From Hippopus hippopus (Eukaryota; Mollusca; Bivalvia; Cardiida; Cardiidae), in NCBI GenBank assembly GCA_946811185.2, contig OX328107.1:27921587-27985586 (forward strand): a stretch of 64,000 nucleotides of DNA, in the 5' to 3' direction. Below the pieces are notes generated by a model that ran no database searches, was not told where the DNA came from, and saw nothing but the letters and a program-made list of their open reading frames with translations. Shown here one piece after another: positions 1 through 13,301 of the stretch. Numbering within the stretch: position 1 is the stretch's first letter; each line of letters opens with the position of its first letter. The translations under genes and the position numbers were made by a program.

Positions 1-645
1 GGAAAACAGTAAGCGGGTGGTATGTAAATGTGGTCAACATTTCCGCGATGTCAGCCCTTTGATTTTGAATCTCAAGTATTTCTGTTGAATACTTCGAGTG
101 CTTTGATTTCGTAAATGACGCAATACTTCTTGTTTCCATTGGTGGAACTCTTCAAGTTAAAGGCGCGTTTAGATCTACCAATGGAACTACTCGTAATCAA
201 AATCAATTGCAACTGCAGTGTACATGAAATACGATCAAATGCAACTATCAAAACGATTGAAAGTACATTTCATTGCGATGCAATGTCTAATAAGATGATT
301 CAGACTTTTATTTCGCATTTCTTATTCTCGTTAAAGGTTAGTTACTATTTTGTCTGCGATGCGGGGGCTATATATGTCCAGATAATATCGCGCTGTCTTG
401 CATAGGAGTGCTCGAAGAGAGATAACTCTACCGGACTGGCAATAGACCTAGTGTTACATGTATTTTTGAAATGTGCATTTGTGGTGAGATATGCTCATAT
501 CCCTAAGTTTTACTAATGCATTCACTTTTGCCACGAACAGATGACATCGATGACAATGCAATATCGTTGCCAGTCCATCCAATAAAAACTAAGTAACTTT
601 TAACAATATTTTTAAGCCTTCTTTAACATTTCTTTTGATGTTCTG

Positions 646-861
646 AAGAGTCCTGACTGGCTCAGTGGAAAAATGTAGGGCTCGTTACCTGGAGGCTCCG
701 GGTTCGTCCCTTGCTGGAAGTGCTGGGAGGATACTATAGAGCCCTTGATTGGTACTGGTGAAGCCCAGGACATACATGAATTCGCGAGCTGCCACCGTGA
801 TATGACTGAAATATTGTTGAAAGCGACGTGAAACACCACTGAATCGATCGATAAATGCATC
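646..861 (+). mobile_element. tRNA-derived SINE, type C, in unit 1
   Basis: An A-box-like TGGCTCAGTGG is followed by a B-box-like GGGTTCGTCCC. The body ends with the segment TGATATGACTGAAATATTGTTGAAAGCG found in the other SINEs of the window. The same copy sits in the other units at about 3876-4091, 7100-7315 and 10336-10551. A minus-strand 101-codon ORF over it is an accident of the repeat. Confidence 0.75.
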
Positions 862-949
862 TTTCGATGTGATGACAATGGGGGTTTAATTAGATTTCTT
901 GCAAAAAATAAGTGCACACTCGGAATTTACATCCTGGTTCATCCCATAC

Positions 950-1169
950 TTGACCCTTTCAGCGCCGCAGGAGAAATCAGGGGCTTTTGCGGACGGCATA
1001 GATCAAGATCAGACTGCACAGAACGTGCAGTCTGATCTTTGATCTGTACCGTCCGCTTGTGCAGTCAAGCCTATAGACACCATAAGCACCTTTCTGAGTT
1101 TCGTTGGGTTGTATTTTAACCCATCAAGAATTGTCGAGTTCATTTATATTGTGTGCTGAAAGGAGTTAA
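950..1169. mobile_element. MITE-2 variant (2b) in unit 1
   Basis: A central hairpin built on AGATCAGACTGCACAGAAC and its complement lies between terminal sequences TTGACCCTTTCAG and CTGAAAGGAGTTAA, which are inverted repeats. Copies recur in the other units at about 4180-4399, 7404-7623 and 10640-10859. The right end carries an intact TTAA; the left reads TTGA. Confidence 0.7.
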
Positions 1170-1202
1170 CTAAACGTCCTTGAATGTATTTTTCGCACAA
1201 AT

Positions 1203-1290
1203 GACGTATCACCAATCGACAAAAAGTAAGTTTTGTCCAAACTGAAAGCATCTGCAGACGAAAAATTATGTGTGGCCCATGAGGGAAAAG
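1203..1290 (+). mobile_element. Half of a MITE-1 element in unit 1
   Basis: The stretch with TTTTGTCCAAACTGAAAGC and TCTGCAGACG matches the left half of MITE-1 and then breaks off before the hairpin core. The small ORF at 1233-1421 starts inside it and is not taken as a gene. Confidence 0.5.
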
Positions 1291-1429
1291 GAGAGGATGC
1301 ATTCAACCCTGTTTTTACAGTGCAAGACTCGTATAGTTTTTTTTTTCCACGGTTACTTATGAAAGTGTTAGCTCTTCATACCCACTGTAACGGAAAAAGC
1401 GGTAAAACACTCATAGAATAATAAGCACG

Positions 1430-1678
1430 ATGACGACAACAACAACAAAAAAATCCATTTTGACTATGTTTATTAGATGTAACATAAATTTTCTTTGTGT
1501 GTTTTCTTTTGCAGTCTGTTTTATTGCACAAATATTATTAACATATTTAGGTTCTCTATTCAGTGCCTTTTTGATTAGTATAGTGCTTACATTTGTGTGT
1601 ATACTTTTGGCGTTACTGATTTTGACCTATTTTTTGGTACTGATAAGAAATGAAAAAATAGAAATTTGTGATTGGTAA
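1430..1678 (+). CDS. Doubtful small hydrophobic ORF (82 codons), repeated in the array
   Basis: The reading frame starts with a Thr/Lys-rich stretch. It then runs through about 55 almost purely hydrophobic residues that could form two membrane helices, and ends in a charged tail EKIEICDW. It is intact in unit 2 (4660-4908) and unit 4 (11119-11367). In unit 3 an extra A in the poly-A run removes the first ATG, leaving a shorter frame at 7914-8132. The T-rich composition alone could produce such a translation, and the near identity of the units gives no test of selection. A pyrimidine tract ending in TTTTGCAG inside it could equally be a splice acceptor. I do not recognise any family. Confidence 0.15.
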   Translation: MTTTTTKKSILTMFIRCNINFLCVFSFAVCFIAQILLTYLGSLFSAFLISIVLTFVCILLALLILTYFLVLIRNEKIEICDW

Positions 1679-1774
1679 AAAATGGAGACATGTTTATTCT
1701 AAGGGCCCCTGCCTGTATGTAGGTAGATTCACGCCGTCTATCTTTTCTAAAGATATTTCTTGTTTATCATTAGT

Positions 1775-2003
1775 TTAATCCTTTAATCAAACAGCCACGT
1801 GTTTTAACGACCCTAGGAAACAAAGCTTTTCTGAAAACATTGTAGATTAAGACAAAATGCTGGTACTCAGCATTATTTTTCTTTTTCCACAGTGTTTTCT
1901 ACTCTTTCTTAGACAAATTCCAGCTTTTTTTGCAACATTCATTTGCCATCTGCAAATTCTTTCGATTTGGACGAGACAAGAATTTTAACGTCTTGTAAAG
2001 AGT
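1775..2003. mobile_element. MITE-1 copy in unit 1
   Basis: TTAATCCTTTAATCA at the left, a degenerate hairpin (AAAATGCTGGTACTCAGCATT) and TTTGGACGAGACAAGAATTT near the right end match MITE-1 elsewhere. Copies are at about 5005-5233, 8229-8457 and 11464-11692. The 107-codon ORF beginning at 1943 starts inside this element and is therefore not taken as a gene. Confidence 0.75.
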
Positions 2004-2455
2004 ATACTTGTCTCTGCTTCTTGCAAAATAAACTAGTAGTACCTTGTGTCCCGGTCAGTTTATACTTTTCACGTAGAACGCTAGAAAGATCCAATGAACT
2101 TTTTCAATTAGGAAAAACAGCCAAACAATTCATATTGAAAAGTATGACCAGAATGGACAACAACGAAGGGGAAAGTGTAGATGCAAGATTAACTGATCGT
2201 TTTATACTATCGAATCTTGATCTACTCTGTCAACAGGAGAAACTTAAGTTGTGCTTATTGCCCTAAGGGACATAAATTCATATTTCGTGTGTACGATACA
2301 CTTTGTAACAGATCATGTTTTCATCAGTCACTAAAAACACTGTTTGTAATGAAGATGATGTCGGAGTAATGATCCACAATACTACGCGTGAATAGGGGAG
2401 GTGTCAACCTGACATGTCTCAGATAATAATGGCAGCAGCATAGAACAACAATTAA

Positions 2456-2531
<76 letters not shown>
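2456..2531. repeat. (TCTG)n(TC)n microsatellite
   Basis: A compound tract of TCTG followed by TC dinucleotides. Unit 2 (about 5686-5754) and unit 3 (about 8911-8990) have different lengths, which accounts for most of the length differences between units. Confidence 0.97.
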
Positions 2532-2534
<3 letters not shown>

Positions 2535-3074
2535 CAGTATGATTTTGGATATGCGCTGTCTTATATTTCGTGAGCCAGTCTAAAAAAGGCTCTAAAGTGC
2601 GCTAGACTGATTTCCCTGTCCAATTAACCTGTAAAGGGAGGTACATATCTAAACTGTAACAGAAATATAGTATGAGTTGTTTCCCTTAAAGATGTGAGAA
2701 ATGCTGTCGATAAAATATTTACACCATCAATGCCTATTCAATTCAAACGAAGTACATTAAGTTCACATATTGTTTCCGGACTTTGTAAATAATGTGTCAA
2801 ATTTTCCTACTAACTACACACTGACATAATCATTGTAATGTATTCCAGCTACTTATAAAGTAAAGACTTAACAATACTTAACTCTTAATCAGACGAAAAA
2901 ATTGTCGGCTTATCCTTATTAAGAACAGAAGAAAACATTGGTTACAAGCATTTATTCCTCTTCTCTCGATGTTTTCAAAAGCAGTCTTCAACATGAGATA
3001 GTTCGGTAATAGGTAATTTAATCATTGATCTGGCAATTTTTCAAACATGCATAAATAGATTGAATGGGTTCACT

Positions 3075-3092
3075 CGTCTGTCTGTCTATCTG

Positions 3093-3125
<33 letters not shown>

Positions 3126-3176
3126 TTATCTACCCACCTACCTACCTACCTATCTACCTACCTACCTATCTATCTA
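3075..3176. repeat. (TATC)n/(TACC)n microsatellite
   Basis: Tetranucleotide tract TATC grading into TACC. Copies at about 6299-6402 and 9535-9638. The Tyr-Leu-Ser-Ile ORFs over it are translations of the tract. Confidence 0.97.
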
Positions 3177-5685
3177 CTTCATTCTTTTTTATTTCTGTCT
3201 CTGAAGGTGGGAGAAAATTCAAACACATTAGGAAAACAGTAAGCGGGTGGTATGTAAATGTGGTCAACATTTCCGCGATGTCAGCCCTTTGATTTTGAAT
3301 CTCAAGTATTTCTGTTGAATACTTCGAGTGCTTTGATTTCGTAAATGACGCAATACTTCTTGTTTCCATTGGTGGAACTCTTCAAGTTAAAGGCGCGTTT
3401 AGATCTACCAATGGAACTACTCGTAATCAAAATCAATTGCAACTGCAGTGTACATGAAATACGATCAAATGCAACTATCAAAACGATTGAAAGTACATTT
3501 CATTGCGATGCAATGTCTAATAAGATGATTCAGACTTTTATTTCGCATTTCTTATTCTCGTTAAAGGTTAGTTACTATTTTGTCTGCGATGCGGGGGCTA
3601 TATATGTCCAGATAATATCGCGCTGTCTTGCATAGGAGTGCTCGAAGAGAGATAACTCTACCGGACTGGCAATAGACCTAGTGTTACATGTATTTTTGAA
3701 ATGTGCATTTGTGGTGAGATATGCTCATATCCCTAAGTTTTACTAATGCATTCACTTTTGCCACGAACAGATGACATCGATGACAATGCAATATCGTTGC
3801 CAGTCCATCCAATAAAAACTAAGTAACTTTTAACAATATTTTTAAGCCTTCTTTAACATTTCTTTTGATGTTCTGAAGAGTCCTGACTGGCTCAGTGGAA
3901 AAATGTAGGGCTCGTTACCTGGAGGCTCCGGGTTCGTCCCTTGCTGGAAGTGCTGGGAGGATACTATAGAGCCCTTGATTGGTACTGGTGAAGCCCAGGA
4001 CATACATGAATTCGCGAGCTGCCACCGTGATATGACTGAAATATTGTTGAAAGCGACGTGAAACACCACTGAATCGATCGATAAATGCATCTTTCGATGT
4101 GATGACAATGGGGGTTTAATTAGATTTCTTGCAAAAAATAAGTGCACACTCGGAATTTACATCCTGGTTCATCCCATACTTGACCCTTTCAGCGCCGCAG
4201 GAGAAATCAGGGGCTTTTGCGGACGGCATAGATCAAGATCAGACTGCACAGAACGTGCAGTCTGATCTTTGATCTGTACCGTCCGCTTGTGCAGTCAAGC
4301 CTATAGACACCATAAGCACCTTTCTGAGTTTCGTTGGGTTGTATTTTAACCCATCAAGAATTGTCGAGTTCATTTATATTGTGTGCTGAAAGGAGTTAAC
4401 TAAACGTCCTTGAATGTATTTTTCGCACAAATGACGTATCACCAATCGACAAAAAGTAAGTTTTGTCCAAACTGAAAGCATCTGCAGACGAAAAATTATG
4501 TGTGGCCCATGAGGGAAAAGGAGAGGATGCATTCAACCCTGTTTTTACAGTGCAAGACTCGTATAGTTTTTTTTTTCCACGGTTACTTATGAAAGTGTTA
4601 GCTCTTCATACCCACTGTAACGGAAAAAGCGGTAAAACACTCATAGAATAATAAGCACGATGACGACAACAACAACAAAAAAATCCATTTTGACTATGTT
4701 TATTAGATGTAACATAAATTTTCTTTGTGTGTTTTCTTTTGCAGTCTGTTTTATTGCACAAATATTATTAACATATTTAGGTTCTCTATTCAGTGCCTTT
4801 TTGATTAGTATAGTGCTTACATTTGTGTGTATACTTTTGGCGTTACTGATTTTGACCTATTTTTTGGTACTGATAAGAAATGAAAAAATAGAAATTTGTG
4901 ATTGGTAAAAAATGGAGACATGTTTATTCTAAGGGCCCCTGCCTGTATGTAGGTAGATTCACGCCGTCTATCTTTTCTAAAGATATTTCTTGTTTATCAT
5001 TAGTTTAATCCTTTAATCAAACAGCCACGTGTTTTAACGACCCTAGGAAACAAGGCTTTTCTGAAAACATTGTAGATTAAGACAAAATGCTGGTACTCAG
5101 CATTATTTTTCTTTTTCCACAGTGTTTTCTACTCTTTCTTAGACAAATTCCAGCTTTTTTTGCAACATTCATTTGCCATCTGCAAATTCTTTCGATTTGG
5201 ACGAGACAAGAATTTTAACGTCTTGTAAAGAGTATATTTGTCTCTGCTTCTTGCAAAATAAACTAGTAGTACCTTGTGTCCCGGTCAGTTTATACTTTTC
5301 ACGTAGAACGCTAGAAAGATCCAATGAACTTTTTCAATTAGGAAAAACAGCCAAACAATTCATATTGAAAAGTATGACCAGAATGGGCAACAACGAAGGG
5401 GAAAGTGTAGATGCAAGATTAACTGATCGTTTTATACTATCGAATCTTGATCTACTCTGTCAACAGGAGAAACTTAAGTTGTGCTTATTGCCCTAACGGA
5501 CATAAATTCATATTTCGTGTGTACGATACACTTTGTAACAGATCATGTTTTCATCAGTCACTAAAAACACTGTTTGTAATGAAGATGATGTCGGAGTAAT
5601 GATCCACAATACTACGCGTGAATAGGGGAGGTGTCAACCTGACATGTCTCAGATAATAATGGCAGCAGCATAGAACAACAATTAA

Positions 5686-5758
<73 letters not shown>

Positions 5759-6316
5759 CAGTATGATTTTGGATATGCGCTGTCTTATATTTCGTGAGCC
5801 AGTCTAAAAAAGGCTCTAAAGTGCGCTAGACTGATTTCCCTGTCCAATTAACCTGTAAAGGGAGGTACATATCTAAACTGTAACAGAAATATAGTATGAG
5901 TTGTTTCCCTTAAAGATGTGAGAAATGCTGTCGATAAAATATTTACACCATCAATGCCTATTCAATTCAAACGAAGTACATTAAGTTCACATATTGTTTC
6001 CGGACTTTGTAAATAATGTGTCAAATTTTCCTACTAACTACACACTGACATAATCATTGTAATGTATTCCAGCTACTTATAAAGTAAAGACTTAACAATA
6101 CTTAACTCTTAATCAGACGAAAAAATTGTCGGCTTATCCTTATTAAGAACAGAAGAAAACATTGGTTACAAGCATTTATTCCTCTTCTCTCGATGTTTTC
6201 AAAAGCAGTCTTCAACATGAGATAGTTCGGTAATAGGTAATTTAATCATTGATCTGGCAATTTTTCAAACATGCATAAATAGATTGAATGGGTTCACTCG
6301 TCTGTCTGTCTATCTG

Positions 6317-6349
<33 letters not shown>

Positions 6350-8909
6350 TTATCTACCCACCTACCTACCTACCTATCTACCTACCTACCTATCTATCTA
6401 CTTCATTCTTTTTTATTTCTGTCTCTGAAGGTGGGAGAAAATTCAAACACATTAGGAAAACAGTAAGCGGGTGGTATGTAAATGTGGTCAACATTTCCGC
6501 GATGTCAGCCCTTTGATTTTGAATCTCAAGTATTTCTGTTGAATACTTCGAGTGCTTTGATTTCGTAAATGACGCAATACTTCTTGTTTCCATTGGTGGA
6601 ACTCTTCAAGTTAAAGGCGCGTTTAGATCTACCAATGGAACTACTCGTAATCAAAATCAATTGCAACTGCAGTGTACATGAAATACGATCAAATGCAACT
6701 ATCAAAACGATTGAAAGTACATTTCATTGCGATGCAATGTCTAATAAGATGATTCAGACTTTTATTTCGCATTTCTTATTCTCGTTAAAGGTTAGTTACT
6801 ATTTTGTCTGCGATGCGGGGGCTATATATGTCCAGATAATATCGCGCTGTCTTGCATAGGAGTGCTCGAAGAGAGATAACTCTACCGGACTGGCAATAGA
6901 CCTAGTGTTACATGTATTTTTGAAATGTGCATTTGTGGTGAGATATGCTCATATCCCTAAGTTTTACTAATGCATTCACTTTTGCCACGAACAGATGACA
7001 TCGATGACAATGCAATATCGTTGCCAGTCCATCCAATAAAAACTAAGTAACTTTTAACAATATTTTTAAGCCTTCTTTAACATTTCTTTTGATGTTCTGA
7101 AGAGTCCTGACTGGCTCAGTGGAAAAATGTAGGGCTCGTTACCTGGAGGCTCCGGGTTCGTCCCTTGCTGGAAGTGCTGGGAGGATACTATAGAGCCCTT
7201 GATTGGTACTGGTGAAGCCCAGGACATACATGAATTCGCGAGCTGCCACCGTGATATGACTGAAATATTGTTGAAAGCGACGTGAAACACCACTGAATCG
7301 ATCGATAAATGCATCTTTCGATGTGATGACAATGGGGGTTTAATTAGATTTCTTGCAAAAAATAAGTGCACACTCGGAATTTACATCCTGGTTCATCCCA
7401 TACTTGACCCTTTCAGCGCCGCAGGAGAAATCAGGGGCTTTTGCGGACGGCATAGATCAAGATCAGACTGCACAGAACGTGCAGTCTGATCTTTGATCTG
7501 TACCGTCCGCTTGTGCAGTCAAGCCTATAGACACCATAAGCACCTTTCTGAGTTTCGTTGGGTTGTATTTTAACCCATCAAGAATTGTCGAGTTCATTTA
7601 TATTGTGTGCTGAAAGGAGTTAACTAAACGTCCTTGAATGTATTTTTCGCACAAATGACGTATCACCAATCGACAAAAAGTAAGTTTTGTCCAAACTGAA
7701 AGCATCTGCAGACGAAAAATTATGTGTGGCCCATGAGGGAAAAGGAGAGGATGCATTCAACCCTGTTTTTACAGAGCAAGACTCATATAGTTTTTTTTTC
7801 CACGGTTACTTATGAAAGTGTTAGCTCTTCATACCCACTGTAACGGAAAAAGCGGTAAAACACTCATAGAATAATAAGCACGATGACGACAACAACAACA
7901 AAAAAAATCCATTTTGACTATGTTTATTAGATGTAACATAAATTTTCTTTGTGTGTTTTCTTTTGCAGTCTGTTTTATTGCACAAATATTATTAACATAT
8001 TTAGGTTCTCTATTCAGTGCCTTTTTGATTAGTATAGTGCTTACATTTGTGTGTATACTTTTGGCGTTACTGATTTTGACCTATTTTTTGGTACTGATAA
8101 GAAATGAAAAAATAGAAATTTGTGATTGGTAAAAAATGGAGACATGTTTATTCTAAGGGCCCCTGCCTGTATGTAGGTAGATTCACGCCGTCTATCTTTT
8201 CTAAAGATATTTCTTGTTTATCATTAGTTTAATCCTTTAATCAAACAGCCACGTGTTTTAACGACCCTAGGAAACAAGGCTTTTCTGAAAACATTGTAGA
8301 TTAAGACAAAATGCTGGTACCCAGCATTATTTTTCTTTTTCCACAGTGTTTTCTACTCTTTCTTAGACAAATTCCAGCTTTTTTTGCAACATTCATTTGC
8401 CATCTGCAAATTCTTTCGATTTGGACGAGACAAGAATTTTAACGTCTTGTAAAGAGTATATTTGTCTCTGCTTCTTGCAAAATAAACTAGTAGTACCTTG
8501 TGTCCCGGTCAGTTTATACTTTTCACGTAGAACGCTAGAAAGATCCAATGAACTTTTTCAATTAGGAAAAACAGCCAAACAATTCATATTGAAAAGTATG
8601 ACCAGAATGGGCAACAACGAAGGGGAAAGTGTAGATGCAAGATTAACTGATCGTTTTATACTATCGAATCTTGATCTACTCTGTCAACAGGAGAAACTTA
8701 AGTTGTGCTTATTGCCCTAACGGACATAAATTCATATTTCGTGTGTACGATACACTTTGTAACAGATCATGTTTTCATCAGTCACTAAAAACACTGTTTG
8801 TAATGAAGATGATGTCGGAGTAATGATCCACAATACTACGCGTGAATAGGGGAGGTGTCAACCTGACATGTCTCAGATAATAATGGCAGCAGCATAGAAC
8901 AACAATTAA

Positions 8910-8994
<85 letters not shown>

Positions 8995-9552
8995 CAGTAT
9001 GATTTTGGATATGCGCTGTCTTATATTTCGTGAGCCAGTCTAAAAAAGGCTCTAAAGTGCGCTAGACTGATTTCCCTGTCCAATTAACCTGTAAAGGGAG
9101 GTACATATCTAAACTGTAACAGAAATATAGTATGAGTTGTTTCCCTTAAAGATGTGAGAAATGCTGTCGATAAAATATTTACACCATCAATGCCTATTCA
9201 ATTCAAACGAAGTACATTAAGTTCACATATTGTTTCCGGACTTTGTAAATAATGTGTCAAATTTTCCTACTAACTACACACTGACATAATCATTGTAATG
9301 TATTCCAGCTACTTATAAAGTAAAGACTTAACAATACTTAACTCTTAATCAGACGAAAAAATTGTCGGCTTATCCTTATTAAGAACAGAAGAAAACATTG
9401 GTTACAAGCATTTATTCCTCTTCTCTCGATGTTTTCAAAAGCAGTCTTCAACATGAGATAGTTCGGTAATAGGTAATTTAATCATTGATCTGGCAATTTT
9501 TCAAACATGCATAAATAGATTGAATGGGTTCACTCGTCTGTCTGTCTATCTG

Positions 9553-9585
<33 letters not shown>

Positions 9586-11823
9586 TTATCTACCCACCTA
9601 CCTACCTACCTATCTACCTACCTACCTATCTATCTACTTCATTCTTTTTTATTTCTGTCTCTGAAGGTGGGAGAAAATTCAAACACATTAGGAAAACAGT
9701 AAGCGGGTGGTATGTAAATGTGGTCAACATTTCCGCGATGTCAGCCCTTTGATTTTGAATCTCAAGTATTTCTGTTGAATACTTCGAGTGCTTTGATTTC
9801 GTAAATGACGCAATACTTCTTGTTTCCATTGGTGGAACTCTTCAAGTTAAAGGCGCGTTTAGATCTACCAATGGAACTACTCGTAATCAAAATCAATTGC
9901 AACTGCAGTGTACATGAAATACGATCAAATGCAACTATCAAAACGATTGAAAGTACATTTCATTGCGATGCAATGTCTAATAAGATGATTCAGACTTTTA
10001 TTTCGCATTTCTTATTCTCGTTAAAGGTTAGTTACTATTTTGTCTGCGATGCGGGGGCTATATATGTCCAGATAATATCGCGCTGTCTTGCATAGGAGTG
10101 CTCGAAGAGAGATAACTCTACCGGACTGGCAATAGACCTAGTGTTACATGTATTTTTGAAATGTGCATTTGTGGTGAGATATGCTCATATCCCTAAGTTT
10201 TACTAATGCATTCACTTTTGCCACGAACAGATGACATCGATGACAATGCAATATCGTTGCCAGTCCATCCAATAAAAACTAAGTAACTTTTAACAATATT
10301 TTTAAGCCTTCTTTAACATTTCTTTTGATGTTCTGAAGAGTCCTGACTGGCTCAGTGGAAAAATGTAGGGCTCGTTACCTGGAGGCTCCGGGTTCGTCCC
10401 TTGCTGGAAGTGCTGGGAGGATACTATAGAGCCCTTGATTGGTACTGGTGAAGCCCAGGACATACATGAATTCGCGAGCTGCCACCGTGATATGACTGAA
10501 ATATTGTTGAAAGCGACGTGAAACACCACTGAATCGATCGATAAATGCATCTTTCGATGTGATGACAATGGGGGTTTAATTAGATTTCTTGCAAAAAATA
10601 AGTGCACACTCGGAATTTACATCCTGGTTCATCCCATACTTGACCCTTTCAGCGCCGCAGGAGAAATCAGGGGCTTTTGCGGACGGCATAGATCAAGATC
10701 AGACTGCACAGAACGTGCAGTCTGATCTTTGATCTGTACCGTCCGCTTGTGCAGTCAAGCCTATAGACACCATAAGCACCTTTCTGAGTTTCGTTGGGTT
10801 GTATTTTAACCCATCAAGAATTGTCGAATTCATTTATATTGTGTGCTGAAAGGAGTTAACTAAACGTCCTTGAATGTATTTTTCGCACAAACGACGTATC
10901 ACCAATCGACAAAAAGTAAGTTTTGTCCAAACTGAAAGCATCTGCAGACGAAAAATTATGTGTGGCCCATGAGGGAAAAGGAGAGGATGCATTCAACCCT
11001 GTTTTTACAGAGCAAGACTCATATAGTTTTTTTTTCCACGGTTACTTATGAAAGTGTTAGCTCTTCATACCCACTGTAACGGAAAAAGCGGTAAAACACT
11101 CATAGAATAATAAACACGATGACGACAACAACAACAAAAAAATCCATTTTGACTATGTTTATTAGATGTAACATAAATTTTCTTTGTGTGTTTTCTTTTG
11201 CAGTCTGTTTTATTGCACAAATATTATTAACATATTTAGGTTCTCTATTCAGTGCCTTTTTGATTAGTATAGTGCTTACATTTGTGTGTATACTTTTGGC
11301 GTTACTGATTTTGACCTATTTTTTGGTACTGATAAGAAATGAAAAAATAGAAATTTGTGATTGGTAAAAAATGGAGACATGTTTATTCTAAGGGCCCCTG
11401 CCTGTATGTAGGTAGATTCACGCCGTCTATCTTTTCTAAAGATATTTCTTGTTTATCATTAGTTTAATCCTTTAATCAAACAGCCACGTGTTTTAACGAC
11501 CCTAGGAAACAAGGCTTTTCTGAAAACATTGTAGATTAAGACAAAATGCTGGTACTCAGCATTATTTTTCTTTTTCCACAGTGTTTTCTACTCTTTCTTA
11601 GACAAATTCCAGCTTTTTTTGCAACATTCATTTGCCATCTGCAAATTCTTTCGATTTGGACGAGACAAGAATTTTAACGTCTTGTAAAGAGTATATTTGT
11701 CTCTGCTTCTTGCAAAATAAACTAGTAGTACCTTGTGTCCCGGTCAGTTTATACTTTTCACGTAGAACGCTAGAAAGATCCAATGAACTTTTTCAATTAG
11801 GAAAAACAGCCAAACAATTCACA

Positions 11824-12115
11824 TTGCAAGGTTGCTATGGCCAGAAGTGTGGCCCATGAGGGAAAAGGAGAGAATGAAAGTGACCACGAAAAAAATCGGT
11901 TTCAGTAGATTGTACTTCAGCCGTCGACAAAGGTCGATTTCATAGATTTGGCGCTAAAAGATTTGACCTGCCAAATGCATAAATTCAGGCTGGTGGTAAT
12001 TGCCAAGAGTTGTAATTTGAAAGGTCTGTTCTATAAACTCTCATCAATCAGACTGCACAAGCATCAAAGATCAGACTGTGCTTTTTTTCAGTCTAATCTT
12101 GATCTACATCTACAA
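11824..12115. other. Right flank of the tandem array
   Basis: Similarity to the 3.23-kb unit stops after CAAACAATTC. A 25-bp piece, GTGTGGCCCATGAGGGAAAA and its next bases, reappears near 11,849 although in the unit it belongs about 550 bp upstream (near 1271). The rest includes a fragment of the MITE-2 core near 12,045-12,110. No gene is seen. Confidence 0.6.
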
Positions 12116-12215
12116 ATGGTTTAGCCAATCTAAAGTTGTGCTGCTTTCAAATTTAGAAAATTCTGGAGAATATGACTGAGAACGTTCTTAAAATGGCTAG
12201 TGAATACAGACCCAG
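12116..12215. mobile_element. MITE-5 fragment (right half)
   Basis: TTTAGCCAATC, then CTTTCAAATTTAGAAAATTC, and an end GTGAATACAGACCC correspond to the right half of the hairpin element seen complete at 61,228-61,434. Confidence 0.6.
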
Positions 12216-12601
12216 AAATAGTCTACCTTCGTTGTCTCTTTTTGACTCATACTGGTTTCGATTTCTAAATATTGTAGTGTCTAAGGTGTTTTCCTTGCTC
12301 AGATTCAAACTCTGTGTGTCAGACCTATGTGGGAGACGATAACCAAAAAAAAAATTGATATTTGTTCAAAAGGAAAAATAAAATCAATGAATCATCGCTT
12401 GATTGTGAAAGGAGCCATTTTGATTGGCTGTCCTTCCAGAAACGATAGTCAATAGTATTGCTGATAAGCCCTCAGTCTCATTGGTATACTTTGCTGCTAC
12501 TTAACCTTCCTCAATATGTGAAGATGTAACTGTGCGAGGTGCACGTACACCGTTTGTCCTTCAGACAGAGTAATTTACACTTAATTAGCACTTGAATAAT
12601 T

Positions 12602-12860
12602 GAGCCATGCTCTCGGCAAAAGGGGGCTTAATGTACCTCCGTGGTGTATGATACCAAGCAAGTTATCACAGTACTATAGATCCATATAAACCATCTTGTA
12701 TAACAACCGCCTGAATCATGAGGTAGACTGGTCCTTTGAGTTACAGAAAATTGACCGATAGCAAAAAGTTTCAGCTCAGGTCAGCCTGCGCGGACTGCGC
12801 AGGATGACTTGGGTCGACATTTTTTGCAAATGCATTAAGCCCCCTTTTCACAGAACACGA
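12602..12860. mobile_element. MITE-3 copy
   Basis: Begins GAGCCATGCTCTCGGCAAAA and ends in the complementary CCCCCTTTTCACAGAACA. The core GCCTGCGCGGACTGCGCAGG is near its right end, so it lies in the opposite orientation to the copy at 60,571. Confidence 0.85.
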
Positions 12861-13301
12861 TTATTTGAAATATTGACAGCACTGAGAGACTGCACTGATA
12901 GACTGCATTGAGGGATCACTTCCTTCTTTTGTTACGATGTTTTGTCGATTCTTTCTTTTTTATAATCATATCCATCGTCACATGGAGTCACATTTTCAGC
13001 ACATTCAAAAAAAAAAAAAAACTTAACCGGCTAGAATTTCACGAATCTCACCAAAGATCTAGATCTACATTTGAACATCCAAATACAGTGCTGCATTTTC
13101 TGTGCAGTCTGATCATAATCTACTTTGCCAGCAAAATCGCAGGTGTTCTCAGCATTTTAATGGTTGGTCTTTGACAGGGTAATTTCTCTTCCGTGACCTT
13201 AAATGAGGAAAATCAGTGTAACGTTTCAGTTTTTTGCAAGTTGATTTTCTTACAGACTTAGTCATTCCTTTTGCTATGTTTTTCAAAGCTTATACTTGGT
13301 A
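12861..13301. other. Unassigned intergenic DNA
   Basis: Holds a poly-A run near 13,008-13,021 and a piece of MITE-2 core (CTGTGCAGTCTGATCATAATC) near 13,100. No convincing exon. Confidence 0.5.

Larger units (their letters stand above)
1..11823. repeat. Tandem array of a ~3.23-kb unit (3.66 copies)
   Basis: The block starting GGAAAACAGTAAGCGGGTGG at base 1 recurs at 3231, 6455 and 9691, giving units of 3230, 3224 and 3236 bp plus a partial fourth that stops matching near 11,823. The copies differ by scattered single bases, for example near 2006, 2155 and 2266 in unit 1 against its neighbours, and by the length of internal microsatellites. Each unit carries a SINE, a MITE-2 variant, a MITE-1 copy, a (TCTG)n(TC)n tract and a (TATC)n tract, so it is composite DNA that was amplified recently. 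The array begins before the window. Confidence 0.97.

Noticed and set aside
612..917. 101-codon minus ORF repeated in all array units
   Set aside because: It covers a tRNA-derived SINE and its conservation only reflects the recent tandem duplication.
1943..2266. 107-codon plus ORF repeated in the array
   Set aside because: Its first part is the right half of a MITE-1 element, and there is no sign of codon selection.
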